Assembly: GCA_037954325.1 (NCBI GenBank)
Contig: JBBMNZ010000003.1
Location: 24,990,392 to 25,054,391, forward strand
DNA length: 64,000 bases
Direction: 5' to 3'
Source: Fistularia commersonii
Taxonomy: Eukaryota; Chordata; Actinopteri; Syngnathiformes; Fistulariidae
The position numbers and the translations under genes were made by a program. Below, one piece after another: positions 54,790 through 64,000 of the stretch. How positions within the stretch are numbered: the first letter of the stretch is position 1; the number at the start of each line of letters is the position of its first letter. The notes beneath the pieces were generated by a model, which was given only the letters and a program-made list of their open reading frames with translations, was not told the DNA's origin and made no database searches.

Positions 54790-55285
54790 AATTCCGGACT
54801 ATATGCTCCTATAAAATAAGGGAATACATTTTGATTTCGTCTTCAGACCTTAATACATTGATACATTTTATTTCCGTTGATCATTTTTGTGTGATTTAGT
54901 CGTCGGCGCATTCAACTATGTAATGAGTATCAACTATATAAAGCGATCAAAGCTGCATGACACGCATTTCCGTGCGTCTTTTTCATGATGGGTGTTTTTG
55001 CAAAAAGCACAAAATGGCTGAACTGGAGAATTAGCGTAAATGTGAAAGGGTTGTTTGACCAAACCGTTTCATTTGTCCACAGTGACGGCGTTGGCGGAAG
55101 GAAGCTACCGGAATTACCAAATTAAAATTAGCAGCTACCATCCGATTTGACGAGGCTAAACGTTTTGGCGGTATGAAGCTCATTAGCCCCCCAAAAATGC
55201 ATAAATCAGCCATATTGTTGAAAAAGCCTCAGTTCTCGAAACGTGTGCAAAAAGTAACGGCTTATATGCCGAAATTTCCGGTAAC
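54790..55285. mobile_element. TIR element, about 500 bp
   Basis: Left TAAATTCCGGACTATATGCT and reverse-complemented right ACCGGAAATTTCGGCATATA, AGCCGTTAC form imperfect inverted repeats of a type (CCGGACTATAAGCCG) I know from teleost DNA transposons. The interior is non-coding. Confidence 0.55.
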
Positions 55286-56405
55286 ATTAAACATGAATCT
55301 GTTGTTTACTTGTAGGTAATTTTATTAGCAGCGTCCTCCTAACATGTGCCAACAACATAGCAAGTAGTAACATCCTCTCTGGTCGCTATGGTAACGCTCA
55401 AACGAAATAACATACGGCACAAAACAAATATAAAGTACATGAAAAATACAACTCACCATAGCGCTAAATCAATAAGAGCCTTAAGCTTGTTTCTGTGCAG
55501 TGGGTTTGGAGCGTGGGAATCACCTGTCGCCAGAAATCCATATTTTAAGTAGCTCTCTTGGTATTGCTCTTGATTGCAGCTTTCTTTGTCTCACTGGGCT
55601 TTTTTCCTTTTGCAATGAAACTTTCCAAAGACGTTTCTTTTTTTTTTTTACTTTGTTTGCTAGCTTGTGGGTTTAATATCAACGTTATTGTATCGTGTGA
55701 CCGAGACAAGCATCTTGACTTGCGTCATGAGTGAGTCGTAACGGAAATAATTGGGTCATTTTTCAAAATAAAACATTGTTCAGACTTGCATGATGAATAA
55801 AATGGAAATAATGTAAGACATTTATTCTTTTTGCCAAACGACCCACGGGCCAGTACCGGTCAGCACCCTGGAATTTGGCGACCTTTGAATTAAATGATTT
55901 TATTCTTACGGAGCCCCTTAGGAGACACGGGGGGACAAATTTTGAAGATTAAAAAAAAAAAATTCTGGATTCCACAACGGATAAACTTTTGCGAGATCTC
56001 GCAAATCCGGGTGAAAAAAAAAAAAAAGATAAACTTTTGTGCACAGTTGTTAATGTTAAGAGCATCCATCCAAGTGGAAGTGGAACAGACCCAACAAAAT
56101 AGGGTTCCAGGACTAGCATAGCTTAGCATTAGCGGCTCCATGGTAAGAGCAGAACAACATTAGCTTACCTGAAATTCTGTTTTGCTACACAATGAACATT
56201 ATCGCTCTTCATCTGCAGAATTATGCAGGAAACGCTCCAAATCGTCCTCCTTTTTATGAAAAGGAAACACAACTACTCTCCCTACCTAAGTTTTGCAACA
56301 TCTTGCAAAAAATTCATCTTTTTTAAATATTTTTCCCCCGATGGCCGCCAAGTTATTGCGGGAATCGTAGGATCATTGAAGTACATCTCATCTGATCATC
56401 TCATG
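55286..56405. other. Unassigned AT-rich DNA
   Basis: 55845-55885 (GACCCACGGGCCAGTACCGG) looks like a hAT-like end but is too short to call. A-runs at 55950-55960 and 56015-56027. Confidence 0.45.
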
Positions 56406-56500
56406 AGGTCGGGCTGAGATGGTTCGGCCTTGTGCAAAGGAAGGGCGGTAAATATATTTGTGGAAGGATTGAAAGCGGAGCGGACAGGAAGTTAGTTGCC
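56406..56500 (+). pseudogene. RTE-type LINE fragment
   Basis: Reads EVGLRWFGLVQRKGGKYICG, RIESGADRK, matching the VREARLRWFGHVQRRD-like step of the same LINE family as 39861-40477. Less than 100 bp. Confidence 0.6.
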
Positions 56501-57813
56501 CACAGGAAAAGAAGCTGACTCGTGAGTAATCTGGAAAACTGCGGAGCCGCGCGATTGGTCTTACGGTGGATCCACCCCCACACGGCTATCGACCGCAACC
56601 ATAGCGCTGTTTCCCACGTCTCCATGGAGACGAGGACGTACACATTTTCCCCTCCGGAGCCCGGGTCCACCTCATTCCATCGTATGGCGGCATCTTAAGG
56701 TACGTTTAGCTCCGTGAACGCCACCATGCCGGTATTACAGCTTCCGACCAGAGGCGGCGCGGCGGCCCTCGCCAGCGGGGGGGAGGCACTGCAGACGCCG
56801 TGAGTGCTGACATTCTCACATGACGGCTTCTCCTTCGGGAGCTTCTGAATAATTGAGCTGTTACCCATCACGGTAGAAGAAGAGGAAGAAGAAGAAGAAG
56901 AAGAGGGCGACGATGCTTTCAAGAGTAAGAACATCAGCCGCTTCTCGTGCAGGAACGCGTCCTCAGACCTTCATAACGCGACAGGAACGTCTGATTACTT
57001 TGTTTTGCTTCGTCCGATTGCAACGTTTTATTAGTTTCTCTTGTTTGTTTGAGGTTCCTTCTCTCTTTCAGCTGCAGGCGTGACTTTATCCTTGCACTCT
57101 TATCCCTCTTCCGCTCCCTCTCTCTCGTTGCCGGAGGGCAAAAGGTAAATGGAGTATTCTATCAGCCCCGAATCCCAAATGCCGGAAAGGGCTTTCAGCT
57201 CGACCAATGGGAACGCCCGAGCCGTCGGACCCGACCGCCGAAGGACCAGCGAAGGGGAAGGAGAAGACACACGCCATTATTGTCTGTTTATGCCTTGAAA
57301 AGAGGGGGAGGCGGTATAAGATAGGGTCATTGAGCAGGAAAGGGAAGCGCTGGGTTGATGGGATGCGCACAAAGGAAGCCCGAACAAGACGGGCTGTCGA
57401 CTAAACCTAATCGCGCGTGACGTGTTGATCACCGCCGATGTGTTTTCCCGCCCACGCGTTCGCCCTTTTTACGAGTTTCGGACTCGTTCGCACGTATCGC
57501 AGAGCTTCATTACCTAAACGCTTTGCTTTCCGGGGCAATTTATGACACGATTTACGTCCTCCGGCGGCGAAAGGGTTTCCTCGGTCGAGGCGTTTGTTTA
57601 TGTGCGCGTGGAGTCGTACATCTCCGGCCCGGAGCGAACGTCCTCCCGCTATCGAGCGGTCAGCCGGCGATCTAGCCTGATCGCATGTAACGGCGACGGA
57701 AAGAAGGCAGTGATGAGCCATTTGCAGATATTTTTATTATTATTATTATTTAACAAGATTAAACAAGGGAGGAAAGGAATATTTGGGAGATGAAGAATTC
57801 TATACAGTTAATG
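56501..57813. other. Unassigned unique DNA
   Basis: (GAA)n at 56877-56907. 57130-57400 is repeat-free with ACACGCCATTATTGTCTGTT, TATGCCTTGAAAAGAGG and GGCGGTATAAGATAGGGTCA, enhancer-like in texture. No supported exon. Confidence 0.4.
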
Positions 57814-57960
57814 CAGGGGTCGGGAACCTTTTTGACTGGGAGCCGTAAAAGCCAAATATTTCTAAATATATTTCATTGAGAGCCATATAGTATTTTTAAC
57901 GTTTAACAAATTAAATGTATCTTACTTTTAATGCGAACTCTGGTGCCCCATGGATTTGTT
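57814..57960 (+). mobile_element. hAT-like left end
   Basis: CAGGGGTCGGGAACCTTTTT, GACTGGGAGCCGTAAAAGCC, GAGAGCCATATAG. This is a familiar start of vertebrate hAT elements. The right end is not found. Confidence 0.6.
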
Positions 57961-58499
57961 CGAAGTGCCGCTTTATGTTTCATCGATGCAATTTTCTCAT
58001 TTCATATTAGACAGAGCGCGGATCCAAATCTAAATGCCTTTTTTTTCCTTTTCGCCATCTTTTCCGTGACAAGGGTTGACACGGATAAACTAGTTGGCTA
58101 AAATTAATTTCCTCACCTTTACGATGAGCCGGACGAGCTCGGAAGACATGGGTTCCCGACCCGACCGACGGGTGACCCGTGAAATCTACCTCCAAAACTA
58201 AATTCTGTTTACTTTAAAATCACACAGTATTATGAGGAAATATCACAAGTAATTTAAAATCGGTCAGAAATAAAAAAAAAAAAAAACATAGATGGGAAGA
58301 GAAGTTGTCGTAGGGGAGATCGATGAAAGCCGGTCAGGGACGATTCGATCTTCTAACAAAAAAGGAGCGTCTTCACTCCGACCAGAAATTAAGTTTAGCC
58401 GTAAGTGTTAGCAAAGTGTGCAAGTTACATGTGGCAACACATTAGCATTAAGTGTGTTGCCAGTAAGTGAAGGTTAGAACGCCAAACTATAAACTCCAG
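57961..58499. other. Unassigned DNA
   Basis: No recognised feature. Confidence 0.4.
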
Positions 58500-58835
58500 C
58501 GAATTCCGTGAAGTCGCAACCATATTTTTGCTGTTATTATTTATATATATTTTAAAGCTTCATAACACTCCCCTTAGCCGTTCCCATACCCTATAAACAC
58601 TCCCTATATGTTTACACAAATAGTTGTTGTCATTCTGTTGTCCATTCTTATCCTTAATGTTGTTGTTATTGTTGTTCTCTGCTGTCTGTTTATTTGTGGA
58701 TGTCTTTGCTATTTTCTAATTGTCTATTTATATTTCTATTCATATTTTTTCTGACTCTATAACTCTTACGCTGCTGTGACAAAAGAATTTCCCCTTTGTC
58801 ATTCAAAAAAGTTTATCTTGTCTTGTCTTGAAGAA
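58500..58835 (+). repeat. LINE 3' end (plus), CR1/L2-like
   Basis: CTTACGCTGCTGTGACAAAA, GAATTTCCCCTTTGTCATTC, AAAAAAGTTTATCTTG, then (TCTTG)n. It is the plus-strand counterpart of the tails at 9201, 26655 and 39106. Confidence 0.7.
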
Positions 58836-58839
58836 TGAT

Positions 58840-59155
58840 GCTACAGCTGCTCAGCCAATCAGAGCCAAGGATACAGAATAACATGCTCTGGTCGGTCACC
58901 AACCTAGAAAATTCTTATTTTAGCTTAAAAATTATCAAAATAGTTAATATAGAAAAGTAAATTTGTACATGTAATAGTTTAAAATCCATGATACGCAAGT
59001 GAAAACTCTGTAAAATTGTATCCCGAATTAGAAATCCAAATTTTTAAATAGTTGATTTCTTGCAATACCACAGGTTTTTGCAATTTTATACAACAGATTT
59101 GTAATCCGTGATACATCGAGACCGCAAAAGAGCGAACCGCATTTACTTATTTGTC
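58840..59155. mobile_element. Tigger-like right part, degraded
   Basis: AGCCAATCAGAGCCAAGGAT, then AATCCGTGATACATCGAGAC and CGCAAAAGAGCGAACCGC, the style of Tigger right ends. No TA-bounded terminus is clear. Confidence 0.4.
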
Positions 59156-59479
59156 ATATATAAAGTACATTTTTCTTATTTTAAAACACGTAACAAAACC
59201 GGGTGGCTGGAATGGATTAATAGCGACTCAATTTCTCTTCATGGGGAAATTTAATTTAATTTAATTAACACGCGTAACTTGAGTTATCCATCGCGTCCGA
59301 TGATGACGCTCGCTCCAACAGGGGATCGAGGGGCTCAACGTTATTGACGTCGATGCCACTTCATGGAGCCACGAACTCGTCCACAGATAAAACACGCATA
59401 TCTGAATGTTCGTCCGCTCTGCCTGCCAGTGTCGTCGTGCACGTCTCGCGTTCCTACTTTCGAATAAAGATATTATTTT
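59156..59479. other. Unassigned DNA
   Basis: Nothing recognised. Confidence 0.4.
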
Positions 59480-59858
59480 TTGTCCTGTTGCAGCTAGCCA
59501 GCCAGGCTGCTCTGTGAAATGCTAGCGCCTCAAGCTGGCCAGGGTGAACTTCTTGTAGAGTCTTTTCTGGCCACCAGCGGCCCGCTTAGAGTTGAGTATC
59601 GAGCAGTTGGCGTGGGAGGCGACGGCCAGGCATGCCAATATCGCGGCCAAACCAGCACAGACGCCTGTTGGCAAGAGCAGCTTCCACGCTGATGCTGCTA
59701 GTTGCAGTCAGTCGGGGGGATCCCGTCTTCCCAGGACAGGTCGAGAGGTTTTTGGACGCAACTAATGCGGAACATACCCGTCTGTATGTAAGTAAGGCGG
59801 CTGATTCAACGCGATAGCCGTAGTCAACGTGTTCTATGAATTCATCATCCACCTCCAA
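59480..59858 (-). pseudogene. LINE reverse-transcriptase protein C-terminus (minus)
   Basis: Minus-strand frame ends SISVEAALANRRLCWFGRDI, GMPGRRLPRQLLDTQL. In a shifted frame it continues GGQKRLYKKFTLASLRR and HFTEQPGWLAATG. This follows the R(W)xGHVxRMxxxRLPK..RYKDxLKxSL..DRPAWR end of several non-LTR retrotransposon proteins. It is a different family from the RTE copies. Frameshifted and lacking the RT core. Confidence 0.65.
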
Positions 59859-59868
59859 GAGGTGCTGG

Positions 59869-60532
59869 TGTTAGAATATTCCGTTATAATACATTGTGTT
59901 TACATACATTCATTGTATTTACTTATTTTGATTGTAGTACTTGTAGTCCTTGTAGTCCCTCTCTTGACGTGAGCGTCCTCACGTGACTTGCAAAATCCCC
60001 TACGTCAAATTATAGAGTCTCCAACCTTACACCATTATTCCACTATCAATTGCAAAGACTGTAAAATGTAACTGCGAGACCCCATCATGTAAGGTGAAGG
60101 AATGCGCTGTTCCAATGACACCCCCCCGGGGATAATCGACTAGAGCCAGGGGGTCAGAGGAAGTTATCAGGACTTCTTCCGAACCGCGACTTCCATCAAA
60201 GCACGGTCTTACACAACCCAGGTGCTCACATTCCAAGAGAGTGTAAACCAGGGGTCATAAAATGAGCCTGATCCTTTGGATCGGGGCCAGAACTTCTTCA
60301 TCAACACATTCGACTGGACGCGTCTCAGCGGGTGTCTAGAGGAGCCAAACGATCCTCGCGGGGTGACATTCATCCTGGCCCGGGATATCTCCTAAGTGTA
60401 TCTTCCTGACTTTGAATAAACCATTCTTGCTTGATTAGTTCCTGGCCGTTGTGACGTTTTTCCCTGAATGATAATCTGAACACACCGGGACAACAAAGTC
60501 CGGTCCCGTGGCAGGAGCCACAAAAACGGACA
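59869..60532. mobile_element. Probable solo LTR with 4-bp target duplication
   Basis: Begins TG (TGTTAGAATATTCC) and ends CA (AAAACGGACA). CTGG stands directly on both sides (59865-59868, 60533-60536). An AATAAA signal lies at 60415-60420, about 110 bp before the 3' edge, as in an R-U5 arrangement. Length 664 bp. No retroviral coding sequence is next to it. Alternatively, the TGGTGACGCCCGGGAG just outside could be a primer-binding site of a longer, now lost element, but it matches no tRNA end I know. Confidence 0.5.
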
Positions 60533-61555
60533 CTGGTGACGCCCGGGAGCCGTGCTGGATCTGCTGCAGGCCTGGACCGGGTCAGAACCCGCCCTCCCCT
60601 TGGTCCAGTTGCAGACAAACAGTGTTTATTCGGGAGCGCAAACACCCAGCTACTTACCAACAGTAATTACTTTTATTAATATAAGTGCAGTGAGACACTG
60701 ACTTAATCACAATGAGATTTACAAGCATATGAACCCTACAGAACAACTTATTCACCATTTGGTTGGCAGCAGTTAACGGGTTAAATCTAAAAAAAATCAC
60801 AAGTGCCCCCTAATGTGAGGCAGGAGAATGGCATGTCTCACTTAATGGCTCTTTGCAGCTGTTTTACGATTGCTCAGCACAAGAAACTAGTAACACATAC
60901 ATACAGATGTTTGCAAATTGGAAATGCAGTTCATATAACAAAAGTGTTTAAACATTTTTATACGATTTAATACGGAGACAGCAATATGGTCTTGGTGCAG
61001 AGCGTGGTGGCAGTCGGCATCAATGCGCAGCCTACTTTGAGGCTCAACTGTCCGCAGCCTCACCACAGGTCTCTTTTCAGTATTTGTACAGTAAATGTTA
61101 AAATCCAACCATTATGAATTAAGAACAAATCTAAATTGGTGAAGTAAAATGAAAAATGCCTTCATAGTGCAAATCGATGATAGATAAAACCATTTCATTA
61201 TATTTTTCATTTTACATTTCTTTTCTCTCCAAGATTTCCAAGTGAGGCACGGCCTCTCCTGCCTCCCCTGACAGCACAGCACTGTCTTAGTGGTTGTATT
61301 AAAAACCTGAAAATCCTGCATAACACATTTTAAGGAAATGGTGGTGGGTGGGGGGGGCAATAATATAATAAACGCATTATTATTTATTCAAAATTATTAT
61401 TATCTCTCGTTTTTTTTGATCCCCCTCATCCATCTCTTAATCTACGTGTCAGAACAGCAGGGATGATGAATCGGACTCTGGCGACCAGAAAACGCCGTCC
61501 GAAAACGTGGCGCCTCATTAACCCCCACACACACACCGAAACAACGCAGATATCA
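60533..61555. other. Unassigned unique DNA
   Basis: Repeat-poor. A 73-residue minus frame (60887-61108) has no recognisable motif. GGTGGGTGGGGGGGGC at 61344. Confidence 0.45.
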
Positions 61556-62035
61556 AAATTAAAAATAAATGGCTTTTTCCCAGATGGTCCAACATCTATA
61601 ATACTATCTCCTGCAAATCTAGCAGTCTGGTGATGCTTTTATTTTGAAAGGGCGGCGGTTCAGACTGACTGAAATAGGTGTCCTTAATGAAAGCGGTGGA
61701 TCCTGAAGGAGCCGGGCTCATTAACAGCCACCCGTCCCCGGGGCCCCAACACCTAATACTGTCTAAATTACTTCTGGAAGGTTCTGTCCGACGGAGGAGA
61801 TTAGAGATTCAATAACAAGATACTTCGAACAAAGAGGTACATCTGCCGCAGAGTTGTGGCTGTGGGGGGTTCTCAAATTTAAAAATGATGAATGGCAGGA
61901 AAAAGGAAATAATGACTCTTTTCTTCCACAAATACCGTCGCGCTGATAAAATATCGGATTCACTCTAGGGTTTTATTGAGATGCGCATCGGCGGTGAAGT
62001 TATTTTTTTTATTTCATTTGGGGCTTTGGAGTGCG
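61556..62035. promoter_or_regulatory. Candidate conserved non-coding block
   Basis: Repeat-free, with AATTAAAAATAAATGGCTTT, GGGCTCATTAACAGCCACCC, GAGATTCAATAACAAGATAC and ATGATGAATGGCAGG. No coding frame. TAATACTG at 61755 recalls a microRNA seed but lacks a hairpin. Enhancer-like only by texture. Confidence 0.33.
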
Positions 62036-62039
62036 ACTC

Positions 62040-62120
62040 ATCCACTCACTCATTCATCGATGCATTAGCTAGCTGTTTATAGCGCACTTGACGCTAAGGG
62101 GGCGGAGCCTATCCCGCATC
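62040..62120 (-). repeat. SINE-like repeat S, 3' fragment (minus)
   Basis: CTCACTCATTCATCGATGCA then GGGGGCGGAGCCTATCCCGC, the minus strand of the repeat's 3' end. Confidence 0.55.
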
Positions 62121-62149
62121 CCAATATATTGCCACTGTCCGTGACCCCA

Positions 62150-62300
62150 CCGTGTGTGACCTTCTCTCCAAAACATCTCATTCCTGATCCTCTCCATCCT
62201 GGTCGCTCCCAAAAAAGAACCTCAACATCGTCATCTCTGCAACTTCCAGCTTTGCCTCCTGTTTTTTTCTCTCAACGCCACTGTTTCCAAACCACTCAGC
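62150..62300 (-). pseudogene. RTE-type LINE fragment (minus)
   Basis: Minus strand encodes QEAKLEVAEMTMLRF, a GATRMERIRNE step and CFGEKV-like text, the same stretch as 40110-40240. It lies directly beyond a repeat S scrap. Confidence 0.7.
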
Positions 62301-62999
62301 ATCATCTGCTGGTCTCCTCGCCGTCTCCTCCACCTTCTTATCATTCTAGTTTTCTATCTCCACCCAATCCCACCTGCTTGGACCCGTTTCTTTACCGCCC
62401 TTGACTCGTCCATTCATCTCTAAATATGTTTTCCCTTTGCGAGAATCTCCAATGAGCTGCTCTCCGACGGAGGGAGTTCAATCTTTTTTTTTTTTTTCAT
62501 TCATCTTTTCTTTAATCTTCTGCAAACTCGCCGGCTCTTAACAGTAAAGCGGATCGATCGACGGCGGTGTAAATATCCCCCCGAACTCACTCTCTCCACA
62601 ATTTATTTAGCATTTATCACGCCAATTATCAGTGATGTAAAAAAGCCTACATTCGCCGCTGACGATCCAGCACGGCGTTATTTCTGCTCTCGATTTTTAT
62701 TTTTATTTAATTTTTTCCGCGCGTGTGTGTGTGTGTGTGTGTTTCTTTCATTACGGAATGTGCAATAGATTGGAAGAATGCAAACTAAATAAATAAATAA
62801 AAACATTCAACATGTTTTTTTTTTTTTTTTTTTCCTCAGGGGAAAAATGCAATTACGTTATTTCTATAGTGAAAGGTTTAGTTTTTTTTTTTTTCTCTCC
62901 AAGTCAGCGAACGCCACATTGTTGGGTTGATATGAATGGGTGGTTTTTTAAACCAATTATAACGTCAGATACACTAAAAGATTATTCATTACAACATGT

Positions 63000-63035
<36 letters not shown>

Positions 63036-63258
63036 GCATGGAGGGAGTGTGTTGTGTTTGAGTGCGTGGGGAAAAAAAAAAAAAAATAGGGGGGGAAAAC
63101 TCACTTTCCATACAGATTGGCTGCTCAAACTGGTCAAACTGCCTCGGGGCATCCAGGAAAATAAGGCCCTTTAAGAGGCTGTGTGTCTAGACGGCCCTGT
63201 GACTCGACAGGAAAACAGATGGTTTATAATAATGGCTTGAACCTCAGCCGTACACACA

Positions 63259-63298
<40 letters not shown>

Positions 63299-63954
63299 CA
63301 ACAAAAACAGCCACTGCACTGCAGCCTCTTTAGTTGGTCTGAGTGTTGTTGTGGGTGGATGTGCATGACGTGCACCAGAAACACCGGGAGGAGAGAAGAT
63401 TCGGACGCTGCATCTTCTGAAGCATCACTCCGTCAGCCGGGGCCTCTGGAGGACGAGCGGCGACGAGACGTGAAAATAACCAGCGCGACGCCCTCCTATG
63501 GAGGATCCCGCTCTGGACCGAGCAGCCGTTGTCCCGGGCAACCGGGGAGCCCCCCTCCTCCTTCCCCCATCCCTGCCATTTTCCTTTGAAACAAGCAAAA
63601 TTTGTCAAAAGCGCTACCGGAGAAGGACGTCGGACGGGAATCTGTTTCCCCGTTTTGAACCCGCAGATGTAGTTAAGAGCGATTTGGATAAAGGTCAGGT
63701 CTGAATCAAGTTTAAATCTTTTTTTTTTTCTTGTCCTCTTGCGATCCCTCACCTGACAATATGAAGCTCGCCCGCTAAACTTTCATTTGCACCAACTGAC
63801 GGGAGGCCTCTGCAAGAAGTTCTTGATCAGATTGGACATTTCAAAAAGCGACTCGTTCGTGCCCGCCAGACTCGGGTCGGGACGACGGGCTCGGATTCTC
63901 TCTCAGAGGCCCGGATCCTAAATTTCCCATCGATTCTCGGGTTTTTCATTCACT
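62301..63954. other. Unassigned DNA with simple repeats
   Basis: (TG)n at 62724-62742, T-run at 62816-62834, A-run of about 31 at 63002-63032, A-run at 63071-63086, (AC)n at 63268-63295. 62560-62690 (AATTTATTTAGCATTTATCA, CGCCAATTATCAGTGATG) is enhancer-like. No exon recognised. Confidence 0.5.
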
Positions 63955-63969
63955 GGGAAAGAGTTTGAT

Positions 63970-64000
63970 TTGTATTCAAGTCCAGTTGCTACGACATGTG
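63970..64000 (+). mobile_element. Family P arm, cut by the window end
   Basis: ATTCAAGTCCAGTTGCTACG, ACATG matches the inner arm of family P. Confidence 0.55.

Noticed and set aside
57072..57146. Exon-like segment between TCTCTTTCAG and GGTAAAT
   Set aside because: Good splice-like signals, but the peptide is not recognisable, two frames are equally open and pyrimidine-rich DNA makes such signals frequent by chance.
60887..61108. 73-residue minus-strand frame
   Set aside because: Length is within chance for this composition and no motif or splice context supports it.
61745..61775. TAATACTGTCT, like the seed of the miR-200/429 family
   Set aside because: The match ends after the seed and the neighbouring DNA does not offer the expected hairpin with a CATCTTACTGGG-type arm.

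Overview
The window looks like nuclear DNA of a teleost fish, from a gene-poor intergenic or intronic stretch. The evidence is dense AC/TG microsatellites, non-LTR retrotransposon tails, pogo/Tigger-type DNA transposons with TA target duplications, and short repeats familiar from many teleosts. One of these reads GCAGACGCTTTTATCCAAAG near 9.45 kb; another is a tRNA-headed SINE-like repeat. I found no host protein-coding gene, tRNA or rRNA gene that I can name. The long open frames mostly read through microsatellites or minisatellites. The only recognisable protein-coding traces are decayed transposon genes.

Layout. 0-4 kb: a GC-rich minisatellite (455-1315), then CpG-rich and AT-rich DNA with simple repeats. 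4-7 kb: an unclassified repeat (family A), a long-TIR MITE (4548-5001) and an internally deleted Tigger-like transposon (5955-6775). 7-11 kb: AT-rich DNA, a candidate conserved block and LINE/SINE scraps. 11-18 kb: an RTE-type LINE fragment, a long family A copy with internal tandem units, pieces of a palindromic retroelement-like family (family P), a hAT-like end and another RTE fragment. 18-20 kb: two partial copies of an inverted-arm element (element D) that face each other across about 980 bp of unique DNA. 20-24 kb: SINE tails with ATT arrays, a TA-flanked MITE (element E) and a third TIR element. 24.8-26.6 kb: a 58-bp minisatellite inside partly inverted flanks. 27-29 kb: a TG-rich cryptic repeat interrupted by two E copies. 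29.5-31.2 kb: family A and family P again. 32-35 kb: AC/TG, CATATA and GATA arrays and one weak exon candidate.

35.8-38 kb: three SINE copies in a row, then a pogo-like transposon (36485-38025) with a Tigger-like element (37107-37812) nested inside. 38.8-40.75 kb: a family P copy broken by an RTE insertion and by a separate LINE tail. 41.4-42.55 kb: an alternating minisatellite. 44-45.4 kb: RTE and other LINE tails. 46.9-48.2 kb: a 1.1-kb minisatellite apparently grown inside a SINE copy. 49-59 kb: SSRs, LINE and SINE scraps and several DNA-transposon ends. 59.5-60.5 kb: a minus-strand LINE C-terminus interrupted by a probable solo LTR with a 4-bp duplication. 60.5-64 kb: quiet unique sequence with candidate conserved blocks, an RTE scrap and SSRs.

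Nothing here forms an operon or pathway. The biology is the layering of mobile elements: DNA transposons nested in DNA transposons, LINEs in older repeats, and minisatellites growing inside dispersed repeats. All family names rest on remembered motifs, because no database search was possible.
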